Program-made: the position numbers and the translations under genes
The notes under the pieces: model-generated
Told to the model about the DNA's origin: nothing
Database searches by the model: none
What the model saw: the letters and a program-made list of their open reading frames with translations, nothing else
Assembly: GCA_003116995.1 (NCBI GenBank)
Contig: BDSL01000142.1
Coordinates: 62,001-126,000 of the forward strand
Reading direction: 5' to 3'
Length of the DNA stretch: 64,000 nucleotides
DNA from: Yamagishiella unicocca
Taxonomy: Eukaryota; Chlorophyta; Chlorophyceae; Chlamydomonadales; Volvocaceae
In this document: positions 44,375 through 56,885 of the stretch, in pieces
Layout of the letters: each line of letters begins with the position of its first letter
Position numbering within the stretch: position 1 is the stretch's first letter

Positions 44375-47300
44375 ATGGTTGGTGGAGGCATTCTTAGCAG
44401 AAGAACAGGGACGCTTTCGGGAGATGGAAAGCTGCTGCTTTGTCCCTGTGGCCGGCTGGTGCACATTTACAGCGCCGTCACGGGCGAGAGGGTTGGCTCT
44501 CTCGTCGGCCACACCGCCGAACTCACAGGCGTTGTGCTGAATCCCGACAATGATGAGCAGGTACGGCCAGCGATGGAAGCGGGGGACCACTGTCGGCCGG
44601 AATCGGAGCGGACGGCGGCGGCGGTGTGGCGGTCGTCTCGCTTCGCCACCGAAAGCCATCTGCCCTTATTCAAACTTCTCTACTGATGTCGTTTAGAGCT
44701 GTCCTTAAACCGGAAGAAGTCGTTCCTTGTTCAGTGCTGGTTCCGTCGGGGGCCTAACGGCTCAGCACACTGGAGGCGAGCTGCGAACCCGCCGAACTCC
44801 CCCCCCCTTCTCCGCCCCCCCCCAATACCAAGCGCCGCCTTAGCTGCATTTTGGACATCAGGGGCAGGGCGGGGTTTTCAACACTAGGGGCAGGGCAGGG
44901 TTTTGAACATCAGGGGCAGGACAGGTTGCGACGGGTGCGCCTCGCGACCCACATTGCCGGGTAGAGGGCTTGGGTGCGCTCCGCAGTCAGCTCCGGAACC
45001 CAGGGCCTCGCCGGCGCCCCCGGCACACACACACCCTCGCTGTAGGACCCCGCGCGCCATTACGACCAGCCCATACTGCACACCCTGCCCCCACCGGCGC
45101 CGCACCCATTGCACCTTACCGCTTCCATGCCCCCGCCCACTCCCGCCGTCCTGCCCTGCCTCCCTCCCTTACCTTGCCCCGCTCCTTCTGGCCCAAAGGT
45201 GTACACCTGCTCCCTGGACTCCACTGTACGACTGTGGGACTACCGGGCGGGGGAGGAGCTGCGAAGCGTAGCGGTCCGGGAGCCGGTGAAACACATGGTG
45301 GGTGGGGCCCGGGGCAGTGGTGAAACACATGGTGGGTGGGTCCCGGGGCAGTGATGTCTTCCGTGACGACATTACGCGGTCGATTGACATGACTTATAAG
45401 GTCCTGGGTTGGAAATTCTCTGGCTTTACCCCTTTTTATCCTCGAGCCTTGAGGAAGATGCCTCGTTGTGAGTGGTGTTTTAGGGCACGGGCCGATGATC
45501 GTTTGGGGTGTCAGCGGCTGGGCGGGCAGGTGCGGTGTCACGGGCGCAGCAGGGGCTAGGCGGACCATGCAGGGGGGGTGCTGCTGCCGCCGCCGCCTGG
45601 GAGCGGCTCCGGCCCCCCCCAGGTATGTGGCGGATGTTTGTCCAGGGGGGGCCCGCGGGGCGTGGATGTGTACGGGCTCGGGTGGCCACGTGGGCCTCCC
45701 CGCGGCCGCCAACAGCACCGCGGCAGCAGCGCCATGTGGCAGTACTGGCGGGCAGTACTGGCGGACAGTACTGGCGGGCAGTACTGGCAGGCAGTACTGG
45801 CAGGCAGTACTGGCGGGCAGCAGCAGTACAGCGGGTGCCCCTCCTGGCGACCATCGCTCTGCGACCTGCTTGGCTAGCAGGTGGACGAGCGCGGTGGGGC
45901 GGGGAGGGGGAGGGGTTGTGACGGGCAGGTCGGCTGGCGCTGGGTGCAGCAGCAGCAGCAGTGGTAGCGGCGGCAGCGGCAGCAGCGGCAGCGGCAGCAG
46001 CGGCAGCAGCAGCGGCACCAGCACCAGATGCTGACGCCCTGCTGGTGGGGAGCTGCGATACGGCGGGGGGCGGGGAGGCGGCGGGCGTGACGGGCCACGG
46101 GCTGTCGCGATTACACCATAGGACAGTCTGCGCAGGAGGGCCCCCTCACACACAGGGGGTCAGCCACCTGGCGCGATGGGGGGGGGTCGTGAGGTACTCC
46201 GGGCACCTGGAGCTCACCCTCAGGGGCGGGGCCGCGACTGACTCGCGGTGGGTCCCCCTTTTCTCCTTGCGTTTGAACCCACCCACGGACAGCGCCTCCC
46301 TGGAGCTACTCCGCGCCTCCCTTCCCTACCTCACCTCACCTCACCCCCCCCACACACACATACACACGCACACACACGCATCACCTGCCCCCCCTCCCTC
46401 CTCATCCCGAGCAGGTCATCCAAAAGGAGCTGGGCGTGGCGTACTTTTCCGTACAGCTGCGGGAAGGCGGCGGCCGCGTCATGCTGTACAACATCAAGAC
46501 CGGCAAGGCGCGTTGCGGCGGGCTGGGGCGGTGGCGGCGGTGGCGGGGGGGGGGTGGGGTGGGGGGGCCGCGGGGGCGGGGGCGGTGCCCGCGAGGACGA
46601 CTGTTTGTTGTCGTTGTGGCCCGTCGGTCTGCGACTGGTTCCTGCTCTCCGTCTCCTGTGTCATGTAACCTGGTCCTTTAGCCACAACCCACCCTCCTAT
46701 GGTGGTTTGTCGGCCGGTGGTTTGTCGGCCGTTTCTCTTGATAACCCCCCACCTCCCTTCCGCCCCCAGTTCAGCGGCACCGCCATGAAGACCCGCTCCG
46801 CCGGGCCCCTGGCTCTCAGCCCCTCCGGCGGCCTGGCGGCAACCATAGACCGGCACTCGCTGTTCGTGTGGCGCACCGGCACCGACATCTACCAGCCGCT
46901 CAACCTGCACCACACCAAGCCGTACACGGTGAGGAGGGGAGGGGAGGCGGGCTCCAGGGGTGGGGTGAGGCTCCAGGGGTGGGGCGAGGCTCCGGGGGTG
47001 GGGTTCGAGGAAGACCCGTGGATGCCCGGGTGTGGGGTGGGGTAGAAAGTTGTGCTGTTCGTATGGCTCCAGGGGTGGCTTAGGAACACGTGTTGGCGCC
47101 GGGGGTAGGAGGGGAAACCCATGGGCCAGCATGGTAAAACGGTAAAACCGAGTAGTCAACGTTTGGCACACGCGTCCGGAATTGGGGGGGGGGGCCGGGG
47201 CCTGGGGGGAAGAGAAGATCGTAGCTACCGTAGCTGGCGTCTGCAGGGAACGGACCGATGGACAGGGACGAGGAAGGACTTGCTGGGTGGGTGCCAGACA

Positions 47301-50300
47301 GCCCTGCCCGCCCTGCCTTGTCATCCACCCAGCCCTGCCCGTCCTACCCAGCCCTGCCCGTCCTACCCAGCCGTGCCCGTCCTGCCTTGCGCTGGGTCAT
47401 CAGCGTCTCTCTGCACCCGGCATAAGCGCGCGTCTGAGGCTGCGGCGCCTGATCAGGCTACGGGACCACAGCCGCAACTGACGGCCGGAAGCAAACTGGG
47501 GGGCGCGTCCTGCCCAAACCGAAAGGGCGAAGTCGAAGCGTCGGCGGGGTGGGAGCTGGCGGATGATGTCTTTCGCGCCAGCCCGTTCACTCCTCACTCC
47601 CTCCCCACCGCCGGCCGTGACCACCCCAGCCAGTCCCACACCCGGTAGCCCAGCAACCCCCTCTCTAAATGCCCCCCTCCCCCGCCTTCCACGGGTCTTC
47701 CTCGAAACCTCCCCCCCGCCTCGCAACCGGGTTGTCTTCTCGACACCCCCTCGGCCCCACCTCCCCCCTCCCCAGTCGCGTTACCGGTTCTTTTATTGTA
47801 ACCCCCCTCCCCCCCCCGACCGGGTCTTCTCCTCCGCCCCCCCCCGCCTCCCGGCAGTGCCTGGCCATCTCCGACGACGACTCGCTCATCGCCGCCGGTG
47901 ACGTGTCCGGCCGCATCCTCATCTGGCGCGCCTTCGAGCACTCGGTACCCTCCGCGCTGAGGGACAAGGAGCACACCGGCAAGGCGCACCCCGCCGTACA
48001 GCCGCCCCTCACCACGCTGCACTGGCACGCGCACGCGGTGGGCGCACTGGCCTTCTCGCAGGACGGTGGGTGGGGGCTGGGTGGGTGGGTGGGGGCTGGG
48101 TGGGTGGGTGGGGGCTGGGGGGGGGGGTTGCGGGTGCCCGAGGGTTTGGGGTTTGGGGGGTGTTTATAAAAACGTGTTTACGCGACGGGACAGGATAGTT
48201 GGCGCATGGTCGTCGGACACCGGTTTTGTGGGCGCATGCTGGAGCACTGGGACGGACTACCGGCAAACCTGTGGAGGCGAAACGGGTGGGCGGAATTGGG
48301 GGAGAGTGAAGACGTGGGGGTGGGGGGGGAGCGTATGGACGTGTGTTTGCGTGCCACGCTGGCGGGCGGGCGGGTGGCTGAGGAGTGTGCGAGCTACGCG
48401 CCGGGTGTTGGTGTACGGCATGAACTTGGGAGGTGCAGCAGCAGGTGGAGAGGAGCGGCCCGGCGCAGCAGCCCTAGGGTCCCGCTCCTCTGCCCCCTCA
48501 TTCCTGCACCCGCCGTGTCTTCTGCCCCCCTTGCTGTGTTTGCGACTGCTGCACTCTCCCCACCCCAACCCCCTCCCCACCTGGCTCCTTCTCCTCTCTA
48601 CCCCCCACACCCTTGCTTACCCCCCCCCCTTTTTAAAACCCTAAAACCCTAACCCCCCCAGGCACGCACCTGTTGTCCGGCGGCGCCGAGGGTGTGCTGG
48701 TGCTCTGGCAGCTGGAGACCAACCGACCCTCCTTCCTCCCCCGATTGGGCGGACCCATCGCGGGCCTGCAGCCCTCTCCGGCAGACCCCGCGCGGTACGT
48801 CGTACGGCAGGCCGACAATGTCGTACGCGTCGTGAACGTGGCGACCATGAAGGTTGAGGTGTCGGTGCTGGGGCTGCGGCCGCCGCCGGCGGGGCTGTTG
48901 CCGCCGGCGGGGGTGGCGGGCGCCGCGGCGGCGCTGCTGCCGGCGGCGGCGGCGGCGGGGGCTGGCGGCGGCGTCGGCGGCGGCGGTGTGCTGGTGGTGC
49001 CGTGTGAGAACGCGCAGCTGCAGTTCTACGACGTCGCAAGGGACCGGCACATGCAGCTGCTGCAGGTGCGGGGGGGTGGGGGTGTTAAGGGAGATGGGGT
49101 CGCGAGCTTAGAGACGCGTGTTTTATTCCCCCCTCCCGCGCCCAAACCCCTCCGTCCCCCGCGCCCAAACCCCTCCTCCCCCGCCGCCCGAATCGCTCCC
49201 CCCCCAGGTTGCCGCCCGCAACACCGTGTCCCTGACGGACGCCCCCAGTGCTGGTGGCGCCGGCGGCCACCCAGCGGCCGACCCCCAGTCCGCCCCCTTC
49301 GTGTCGCTGCTGGCCTTCAGCGGGGACGGAGGCGTCATGGCCACCGTGGACCTCAGGTGGGGAGGGGGGGAGGAGGTGACCCGTGGGTCGGGGACAGCTT
49401 GGGGTGGACCTCAGGTGGGGAGGGGGGGTGGAGGTGACCCGTGGGTCGGGGACAGCTTGGGGCGGGCGGGTTGGGAGGGGAAAAAGCAGGGGGGAGCGGG
49501 TGCGAGGTGAGACGGGGCCACGTGTGGTGGTGGTGGAGTGGGGTTTTGGAGTGGGGAGTGTCCCACTTACGAAACCGACAGCTGGGTGGCAGGGCACTGG
49601 TTGTTGGGAGGTGACCAATGCCCCTGCCCCTGTGCTGGAGGGAAGGGCCCGGGGGGTTTTAAAGAGAATCCGCGGATCCACGGCCGAAAAACCAAGGCGG
49701 TGAAGATGGCGGTCCAGAAGAGACGGGAGGGAGAGAACTGGGGGAGGGAAGGAGTTGCACCGGGTAGATCTACCGGAGGTTTGGTGGAGGGGTACGCAGG
49801 TTGGGGGCCGGGGTGACGCTCCAGGGGGGAAGGGGTTGAGAGGAAACCCGCAGGTTGGAGGTTAGTGAAACGGACTAGGAAACCTTTGGGTCACTCTTTT
49901 GGCATTGTAAGCTGGGGGACTTGTGTGGGGTAGGTAGGTGTGTGGCTGAGGGTGGGGGTGTGGGGGGTGGATGAAGCTCCAGGCGGGCGGGGCGCTCCTC
50001 GTGGGGCCTTGTGGGTAGGCGAAACCAAATTCGCGGAGGCGGACGGGGGCTGTCCTGCAAGCACCACGTTACACCAATTCAAGTACCACATGACACCACG
50101 CAAGCGACGACATATCACAGGAGCACCTAACCGGGACTTGTGGGGTTGGACCCACGGGTCGGCCTGACTCACGCGGCGTCGCTGCAACCCGCGCCTACCA
50201 CCGCCACCACCACCGGCACCAACACCCCCGCCACCAACACCGCCACCACCACCGCCACCCCCCGCCACCACCACCGCCACCACCACCGCCACCAACACCG

Positions 50301-52126
50301 CCACCCCCCCCCGCCACCAACACCACCGCCACCCCCCCCCCGCCACCAACACCACCGCCAACCCCCCCCGCCACCCCCCCCGCCACCCCTCCGCAGGTCT
50401 GACGCCGGGCCGTACAGCTCCACCGAGGCCTGCCTCAAGTTCTGGGACGCCACGTCGGGCCCAACGTCCGATCCATCGACGTCCGGATCTGGATCCGGCC
50501 CGTTTGCGCTCAACACGCGAGTGGACGAGCCTCACCGCGAGCACGTGGCCTCGCTTGCCTACCACCCCTGCCGCCACATGGCCGTGACCACGGGCGGTTC
50601 CGGATCCGATTCGGAGTTTAAAGTGTGGATCCAGGAGCGCCGGCCGGCGGCGCCGGGCGCGGCGGCGGCCGCGGGCGGCCGCCGCCGGCGTGCCGCGGCG
50701 CCGGCCGGCGCCGCCACGCACTGGCGGTGCCGCAGCACCGGCGGCTATAAGGGCCTGGCGCTGGGGGCGGCGGCGTTCAGCGCCGACGGGAGTGTCCTGG
50801 CGGTGGCGGCGGCGGCGCGGGTGACGTTGTGGGACCCGGAGACCAACGCCCTGGCGGCGGTGCTGCCGGCGGCGGCGGCGGGGCCGGCGGCGGCGGCGGC
50901 GGTGCCCCTGACGCAGCTGACGTTCGTACCGGGTACACCCTTCCTGGCGGCGGCGTCGCCGTCGTGCCTGGCGGTGTACAACCTGTTGACGGCTGCCGTA
51001 CACTGGTGCCTGCCGCTGGGCGTCATGGCCATCAGCGCCGACGCTGCATACGGCCTGCTGGCGGCGGCGCTGCCGGCGCCGCCAGAGCATCGCGCGCGTA
51101 CGGCCGCGGCCGCGGCGGCGACGCCGGCGGCGGCCGCCGACGGCGCGGCGGCGGCCGGCGTGGATGGCGCGGCAGCGGCGCCGGCGGCGCCGGCGGGGAC
51201 GCCGGCGGCGCCGGCGGCTGCTCCTGGGGCCAAGGCGGCGCCTCCGCCGGCATCAACATCGTCCCGGCAAGGTCAGCAGCAGGCTCAGCAGCAGCAGCAG
51301 CAGCAGCCCAGCTGTCACGTGGTCGTTTTCGACCCACGGGACGCCACGCCCAGGTACCACTGCCACGTGCCGGGGGCCCGGCACGTGCACATCGCCCACC
51401 TGCAGGGCGGGGGGGATGGCAGCAGCAGCAGCAGCAACGGAGGCGGAGGGGGCTGCAGCCCGCTCCTCATATTGCGGGACAACCGGCAGTACTCCTTCGC
51501 GGCGCTGCCAGGTACGGCAGCCTTCCTGCCGGCCGCGTGGGAAAAGTGGTTACGGAGCGGGTCGGTCAGGAGGGCCCTGCGGGACGCGGGCGTGCACGGG
51601 GTGTCGAGAGGAGCAGACGGGTCTAGTGCGGGGGCGTGGAAGGGTAGGGGTGAAATGCTAGTGCGGGGTTATCGCTTGCACAGCCCACACCCTCTCTCGA
51701 CGAATACCTTTTTTCTTTGGCGATCCGCCAGTTTTCCCTACCCTCACTCCACACACACCCGCCCCCACGGTTTCCTGTATCCAAACCTACCCCTTTACCT
51801 ACCCCCACCTCACCTCACCCTCTCGCCTCCTGCCCCACCACCACCATCTCACCACTCGTACAGGCTCGCAAGGCCTCGCCGACACACTGCCTCGGGCCCC
51901 CCTGGAGCACGAGCAGGCGTTGTCCGCCTTCGAGGCGGCCTTCGGGCGACCCACGGGTCAGGACGCCGGGGGGGCGGCCCCCATGGACCTGGACGGCGGC
52001 GCGGCTGCCGCTGCCGGGGGGCGGCAGCGGTGGTCGCAGCTCTTCGACGCGCCCTCCCACGCCCTGCCACCGCCCACAGCGCTGGCCAGCGCCTTCCTCA
52101 CGCTGCTCACGACGGCGGAAGCCTGA
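44375..52126 (+). CDS. WDR75/Utp17 (Nan1)-like WD40 protein of the small-subunit processome, 9 exons
   Basis: Exons: 44375-44560, 45199-45297, 46415-46507, 46770-46928, 47858-48065, 48662-49065, 49208-49356, 50397-51511 and 51864-52126. All phases agree, giving about 891 residues. WDR75 (yeast Utp17/Nan1) is a nucleolar t-UTP subunit needed for pre-rRNA transcription and processing. Family matches are strong: TCSLDSTVRLWDY, LIAAGDVSGRILIWR, TLHWHAHAVGALAFSQDG, LLSGGAEGVLVLWQLET and FLPRLG, plus a C-terminal LFDAPSHALPPPTALASAFL like the WDR75 tail. The algal protein has Ala/Gly-rich and Gln-rich insertions, mainly in exons 6 and 8. The exon 3 donor is uncertain: GC at 46508 gives the best protein, while a GT at 46559 would add 17 low-complexity residues. 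The start is the first Met of exon 1, just before GGGILSRRTGTLSGDGK. Confidence 0.85.
45738..45831. repeat. 13-bp minisatellite in WDR75-like intron 2
   Basis: About seven copies of CAGTACTGGCGGG with A/G variants. It keeps all three plus-strand frames open for a while but is intronic, since exons at 45297 and 46415 join directly in phase. Confidence 0.75.
50190..50396. repeat. CCACCA/CCGCCA-rich simple repeat in WDR75-like intron 7
   Basis: About 200 bp of ACCACCGCCACC/AACACCGCC units end directly at the acceptor of exon 8 (CCGCAG at 50391-50396) and provide its pyrimidine-rich tract. Confidence 0.7.
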
Positions 52127-55100
52127 GGGGCGCTCCAGGGGAGGGGTGGGGGTGGGGTGGGGGGCCTTCCCTGAGGAGCGCTCCTAAAGTAAGGGACCTG
52201 GAGGGAGGGATGGGGTTTTTCCCTGAGCTCTGCTGCAATAGGGGGGCAACAACGTGTGCCAGAGGTTGACCGGGGGGGTGGGGCGGCACTGGGGTTGGTT
52301 CGGCGGGAGGGGGGTGGCGGTAGCCCGGGGCCCTTGCGGCGGCCCTAGGTATGGCGTGCGGTTGGGCGCAGTCGGTTGCGAGTGAGGGAGGAGGGGGCGG
52401 CGCTGCGGTCACAACCCCGGGACTGGGGGCGGCGGGCAGCAGGCGGCGGACGGTGGTGGGTGTAGCCTCATGAGGGGAGGGTGCGCAGTTTGACGCCGGG
52501 AACGGGAGGGAGGGCGAGGCCCCGGAACTAACTAACTGGCCTGGGGGGGTGGCGGTTCTGCTGTCCGTGTGGTTGTGGTTCGTCCAGTGCAGCTGTCGTT
52601 GATGCTGCTGCTGCTGCGGCGGCGGCGGCTTGGGTTCGGTTGCCTCGGCCCGTAGGTGCTGCGCGTGCAGTACGTACAGTGGTGCGTGGTTTCGGCGCCC
52701 TAGCTTTTAAATCCTTCGGCCGAGGGGGGAGACGATCAGCGGGGTGCGTGTATGCCGCCTCGGTCTGCGACAATACGACAAATGTCTGATGAGGTCAGGC
52801 GGCGTCGCCCCTCAGCCTCGCTCCTGACGATTTCGGTGTCATTAGATTTCGTGGAGGGTTTGCGAGGTAGACCGAGGTGAGGTCGAGGCGGGAAGGAGGA
52901 CACGGGAGGGCGACGTGGCGCGTACATCTGGCCGCACGTAGGGTGGGTGCAGTGTAACGGTGCAACGTGAACGGCTTGCCGCTGGCCCGGTCTGGCGGTG
53001 GAGGGGACCCAGGACGGGCAGTCACTTTCACCGGGAGGAGGGTTCGCCCCTCGCATCCTATGGAAGGGGCCCACCAGGACGGGCGACCACCGGGCGTCAT
53101 CGCGCCCCGCCTCACACCGCCACACGTATGCCTTGGGGCGATCGCGGCGCGGCACAGCACGGAAAAGCTTAGGACGTGAGCCACGTTTGCCGTTGCCCTA
53201 ACTTGCCTTTGCACGCAAGCGCCTCCGCGCCTCGCATCCGACGAATTGCATACGCCAGGTTCACAGCGTAGAATCCGTGCATGACGTTAATCTTGACACT
53301 ACAAGTTAGTATCGAAAAGGTACCGGTGCCGTGCACGGAGGCATGGAGCGACGCACGGGCAGTGGATAGGTGTCGCACGCTCGCAACCGCAAAAAGGTAA
53401 ATGAACGACTTGCGTTGAAGATGAACATTTTGACGCTGTACAGTGACCCGGATCAGCTGTCTGCGGGCTGATCGGCGCTCGTGCATGCTCCCCACCGGCT
53501 AGCGGGCAATTCACTTGTGCATGCACGTAACCGGCTAGCCGGTGTGTGTCAGGAGTAGCAATGCCAATGCCAAGCGGAACGCCAAGCCATTCCAAGCGGA
53601 ACCGCCAGAGTTCACAATGCGCGTCAAAAGTAGCAATGCCGAGCTTTCTTTGGAATTGAAACGACCTTGTAACCGTGCATCCCGAGGGACAGTATGTGCT
53701 GAACCGATACCGTAACCAGTCCGCTAAGGACGCCAAGACAACACGCCGCTTTCACTCTCTGCCATCGCCCCAGCTGGAAACGTGTCCTAGCCTCTGTCCC
53801 ATGGATGCACAAGAGCCCAAGGAAGCCCACGGATCAGAACCCACGTTGTCTTCACATCACACACGTCATGCCTGACGGAAGATGTCACGGCTACACGTAT
53901 AATGTAAACATCTTTAGGATCGGAGGAACGGCTCCAGCGGTATATTAACGCACGAGTATGTGCAAGGGCCGCTTACCCTCTTGCACCCCCTTACTCAACG
54001 CTGCCTGCGTCTCCACCTTCGGCGGTGGCTGGCCCCGAACCGTGCTTCAGACATGAGCGCGAGCGCAGTGTGGACCTGCTAGTTGGACCTGAGTGCTATA
54101 GTGCTCGTGACGGAGGTGAGGGGCGGTGCGAGGGGGGCGCCAGGGTAGCGGAAGAATGCGTTTCGGCCACACGGGCGGCCATGACGATTAGCGGTAACCC
54201 TGGCGATGCGTGCAAAGCTCCTGCAAGCAACCCAGCCAGGCCATGTTGTAACGGCGGTTACAGTGGGTTCCAGACCAAAAGGTAGAACCAGCGGGGCCAT
54301 GGTCGCGCGCGGTGGGGACGCTGCAGCAGTACCGTAGCTAGCTCATGGGCAGCCTTACCAGCCTCCTGTTCGGAGCGTGGGTACGTGGCTCTGCCAGCGA
54401 ACCCGGTGGCGGTGGCAATGTTCCTTACGACCGTCCGTGGCTACATACGTCGGCCATGACTTGGCGGGTATAGAGGTGTCGTCGATCGAGCACGTCTGGT
54501 GCAAAGCAGTGCGAGCTGCGGCCAAACAAGCGTCATGCAGCTGCGCTGGGCATGCATGGCGGTCCGCAATCGCAAGGAGCCGTCGTCGGCTGAGGTACTG
54601 CAGCTGCGTGCAACGCAGGACGGAGCTGGTTAACATGTTGGCGGGCCCTGGCGCGCGGCTGCACCAGCTTATGCACGCACGCCACCTACATCATGGTGTG
54701 CTTTGCCGGATTCCTGCTTTGCCGGATTCCTGCTTTGCCGGATTCCTGCTTTGCCGGATTCCTGCTTTGCCGGATTCCTGCTTTGCCGGATTCCTGCTTT
54801 GCCGGATTCCTGCTTTGCCGGATTCCTGCTTTGCCGGATTTATGCTTTGCCGGATTCCTGCTTTGCTACGATGATACACAGCGCGCTCTTGCTGGTGCGG
54901 GACATGAACTTCACGGGGTTTGTCAGGGCATACTGGCGTCGGTGGTGTAGGACCGTCGCAAGTCGTACAAACAGTTGGTTGGAGACCGTTAGAAGCCTCA
55001 GTTGGCCTCGCTCAGATGGCTCGCTACAATCTAGCCGGATTAGATAGTACGTTTCGTCAAGGTGCAGGGCGCTGTAGTTGAGCGTCTGCCTGGAGAAGCT

Positions 55101-56104
55101 GAGTGCACCTCGAGATACAAAACAGCTTCGCGCGTAATCGAGTCACCACGTTTCCGTTGCTCTAGAACCACTGATACACGGGACCACTGATACACGGGAG
55201 TCGTACTCGGATTGGGCTGTATGTCATAACGCACGGAGAGGCGCTGTCTCGTCACCTCCGTCCGGGCGCTGCTACTTCTGTGGCTTCGCAGAGACTTGTC
55301 TCCTCGTGTCTCAGGAACATATTATTCGCTCTGTCCCTGCCTCGGTTCATGCCCAAAGAGTGCTGGCCCATAGCCGCCGAGCAGGTTCAAGCTGTACTGT
55401 TACTATATCTATCGTGTTGCACCAGTTCATAGCCGTTGAGCTTGGCCCATATATAGCCGCCGGTAGCCTTAGCCTTAGCCTTAGCCTGGGCCGTTTCCAT
55501 CCGTACCCGCTAGCTTCAGTTACTCTGGCAGCGTAGGTCTGACATCCGCATATATTACATGTGATCAATGCACCCTAATATCGTGAGTATGCCCTTCTGT
55601 AGTAGGGTTTAGTAAGTCGTCTTCCGCTCAGTGATCTCGTCGCCTACCTGCTCGCGCTGGCTTTCGCGCACCTGCACCCCCCCCCCTTAGAGTTCCCTTA
55701 GTGGGGCGCCCCCTTAGTGGGGCGCCAAGGCGGCCAAACCGTCCCGGATGACGCCCGTATTCCCTGACAGGTTCAATTGTGAAGATGATGTACATTGAAA
55801 GTTTAATCGCAACGAGTGTTGCAGCGGCCTCAGCGGCGAGCAAAGGATGTTGCAACAAGGCATTGTGACGTAGTCCGTCAGCAGACATATTCATTCCGTG
55901 GGGTTTCTCCTGCAGAATGAAGGACAGCAGCTCGTCCCTTCTTACCCTAAAATTGAAGCGTCAAAGACAATTTTAACATGGAAAGACCGAGAGTAATCAG
56001 GGAATGGCCATGGAAACGGAACACATTGTCCTACCCCGCCGACAGCACGCTTACGTAATAGCGTCGCAAGCAGCTTGATGACATTCAGGCGTCCAGCATC
56101 AGGG
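52127..56104. other. Intergenic region, no gene recognised
   Basis: The 3' UTR of the WDR75-like gene should begin here; the first plus-strand TGTAA after its stop is near 52954. Open frames at 52736-53214 (minus), 53299-53736 (minus), 54025-54285 (plus) and 54377-54874 (plus) have no motifs I recognise. Minisatellites are listed separately. Confidence 0.35.
54700..54866. repeat. 16-bp minisatellite, about 10 copies
   Basis: CTTTGCCGGATTCCTG is repeated head to tail with one variant copy (TTTATG). Because 16 is not a multiple of three, all frames cycle through the same 16-residue peptide, which explains the open frames on both strands. Confidence 0.9.
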
Positions 56105-56450
56105 CGGGGATCGATGTCGTCAAAGCATGCCGTGCATCCTTCTGCGTCAGGGAAGTCAGAGGCGCAGCCATAACAGAGTGACGCGCAATGAATTTACGGA
56201 AGTGATTCGTGAGCCCCAGGACTTACGCAGCTCGGTCAGGTTTGAGGGCGCAGACCAATCACGAACAGCAGGGGCGATATGCATGCGCGCGCGCGCCGTC
56301 AGCAGAAACAACAGGACCGATCGCGAGGTACTCCAGCTGCGGCAGCGCCCAGTGGCACCTGGTCGCCTTGGAGAACAATTGCTGCAGGGAAACGTAGCCG
56401 AGCAGGTACAATCAACAAGTCGCTCGGTCGCAGCGAGGGCGCGTAGTAAA
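56105..56450 (-). pseudogene. Ty3/gypsy reverse-transcriptase remnant, frameshifted
   Basis: Read on the minus strand in changing frames, the order is LPQLEYLAIGPVVSADGARA, then AVRDWSAPSNLTELRK, then LGLTNHFRKFIARHSVMAAP and LTSLTQKDAR. These are the palm-to-thumb motifs of Ty3/gypsy RT: the Y-L-x4-V-S-A-D-G motif and the N-x-x-E-L-R-x-F-L-G-L-x-N-x-(F/Y)-R-x-F-I motif. At least two frameshifts and a stop separate them, so the element is dead. No LTRs, RNase H or integrase were found nearby. Confidence 0.7.
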
Positions 56451-56885
56451 AGCTGTTGCCCGTTAAGCCTGCTGCCCGTAAGGGGTCTGTAGTCGGTCAG
56501 CTCCAGTAACTCGTGAAACTTTATTTGCATGACATTGACGCCTATCTGGTGCGTCGCGCAATGCGGGCCTTCACGACTCAAACCTACCCCGACAAACCGT
56601 CCGCGCGCGCGGGCGCCGATACGTCTCCCTGCAGTCATTCTCAGCTTCTGCCAGCGTTCGCGCATTTACAAACTAATACGCCGCTTACATATGTCAAGCC
56701 GAAAAGCCTCCAGAACAGCTGAATCACTTCGCTCAATATTTGGTTTGAATTTATTGTTTCCCGACCCTTCGTTAGCCTTTTCTGCAGTTGGCGTTCCTAA
56801 CAAGCCCCGAGATAACGGTTCACGGAAGTGATGTATTAATCACGATTAATTGCAGCTAAGAAAAGCAACGCCAGTAACGACACCA

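Noticed and set aside
45116..46153. 345-codon minus-strand frame
   Set aside because: Pro-rich antisense shadow of the WDR75-like gene and its 13-bp repeat.
45298..46414. Possible extra exon of the WDR75-like gene (Ala-rich frame)
   Set aside because: Exons ending at 45297 and starting at 46415 join in phase and match the family without a gap, so the stretch is taken as an intron.
49891..51090. 399-codon minus-strand Arg/Gly-rich frame
   Set aside because: Antisense shadow of exon 8 and of the CCACCA repeat.
51512..51863. Continuation of WDR75-like exon 8 past 51511
   Set aside because: The last exon needs a phase-1 donor; only CCAG|GTACGG at 51511 supplies it.
54691..55047. Frames reading FAGFLLCRIPALPDSC repeatedly
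   Set aside because: 16-bp minisatellite translated; no start context or splice support.
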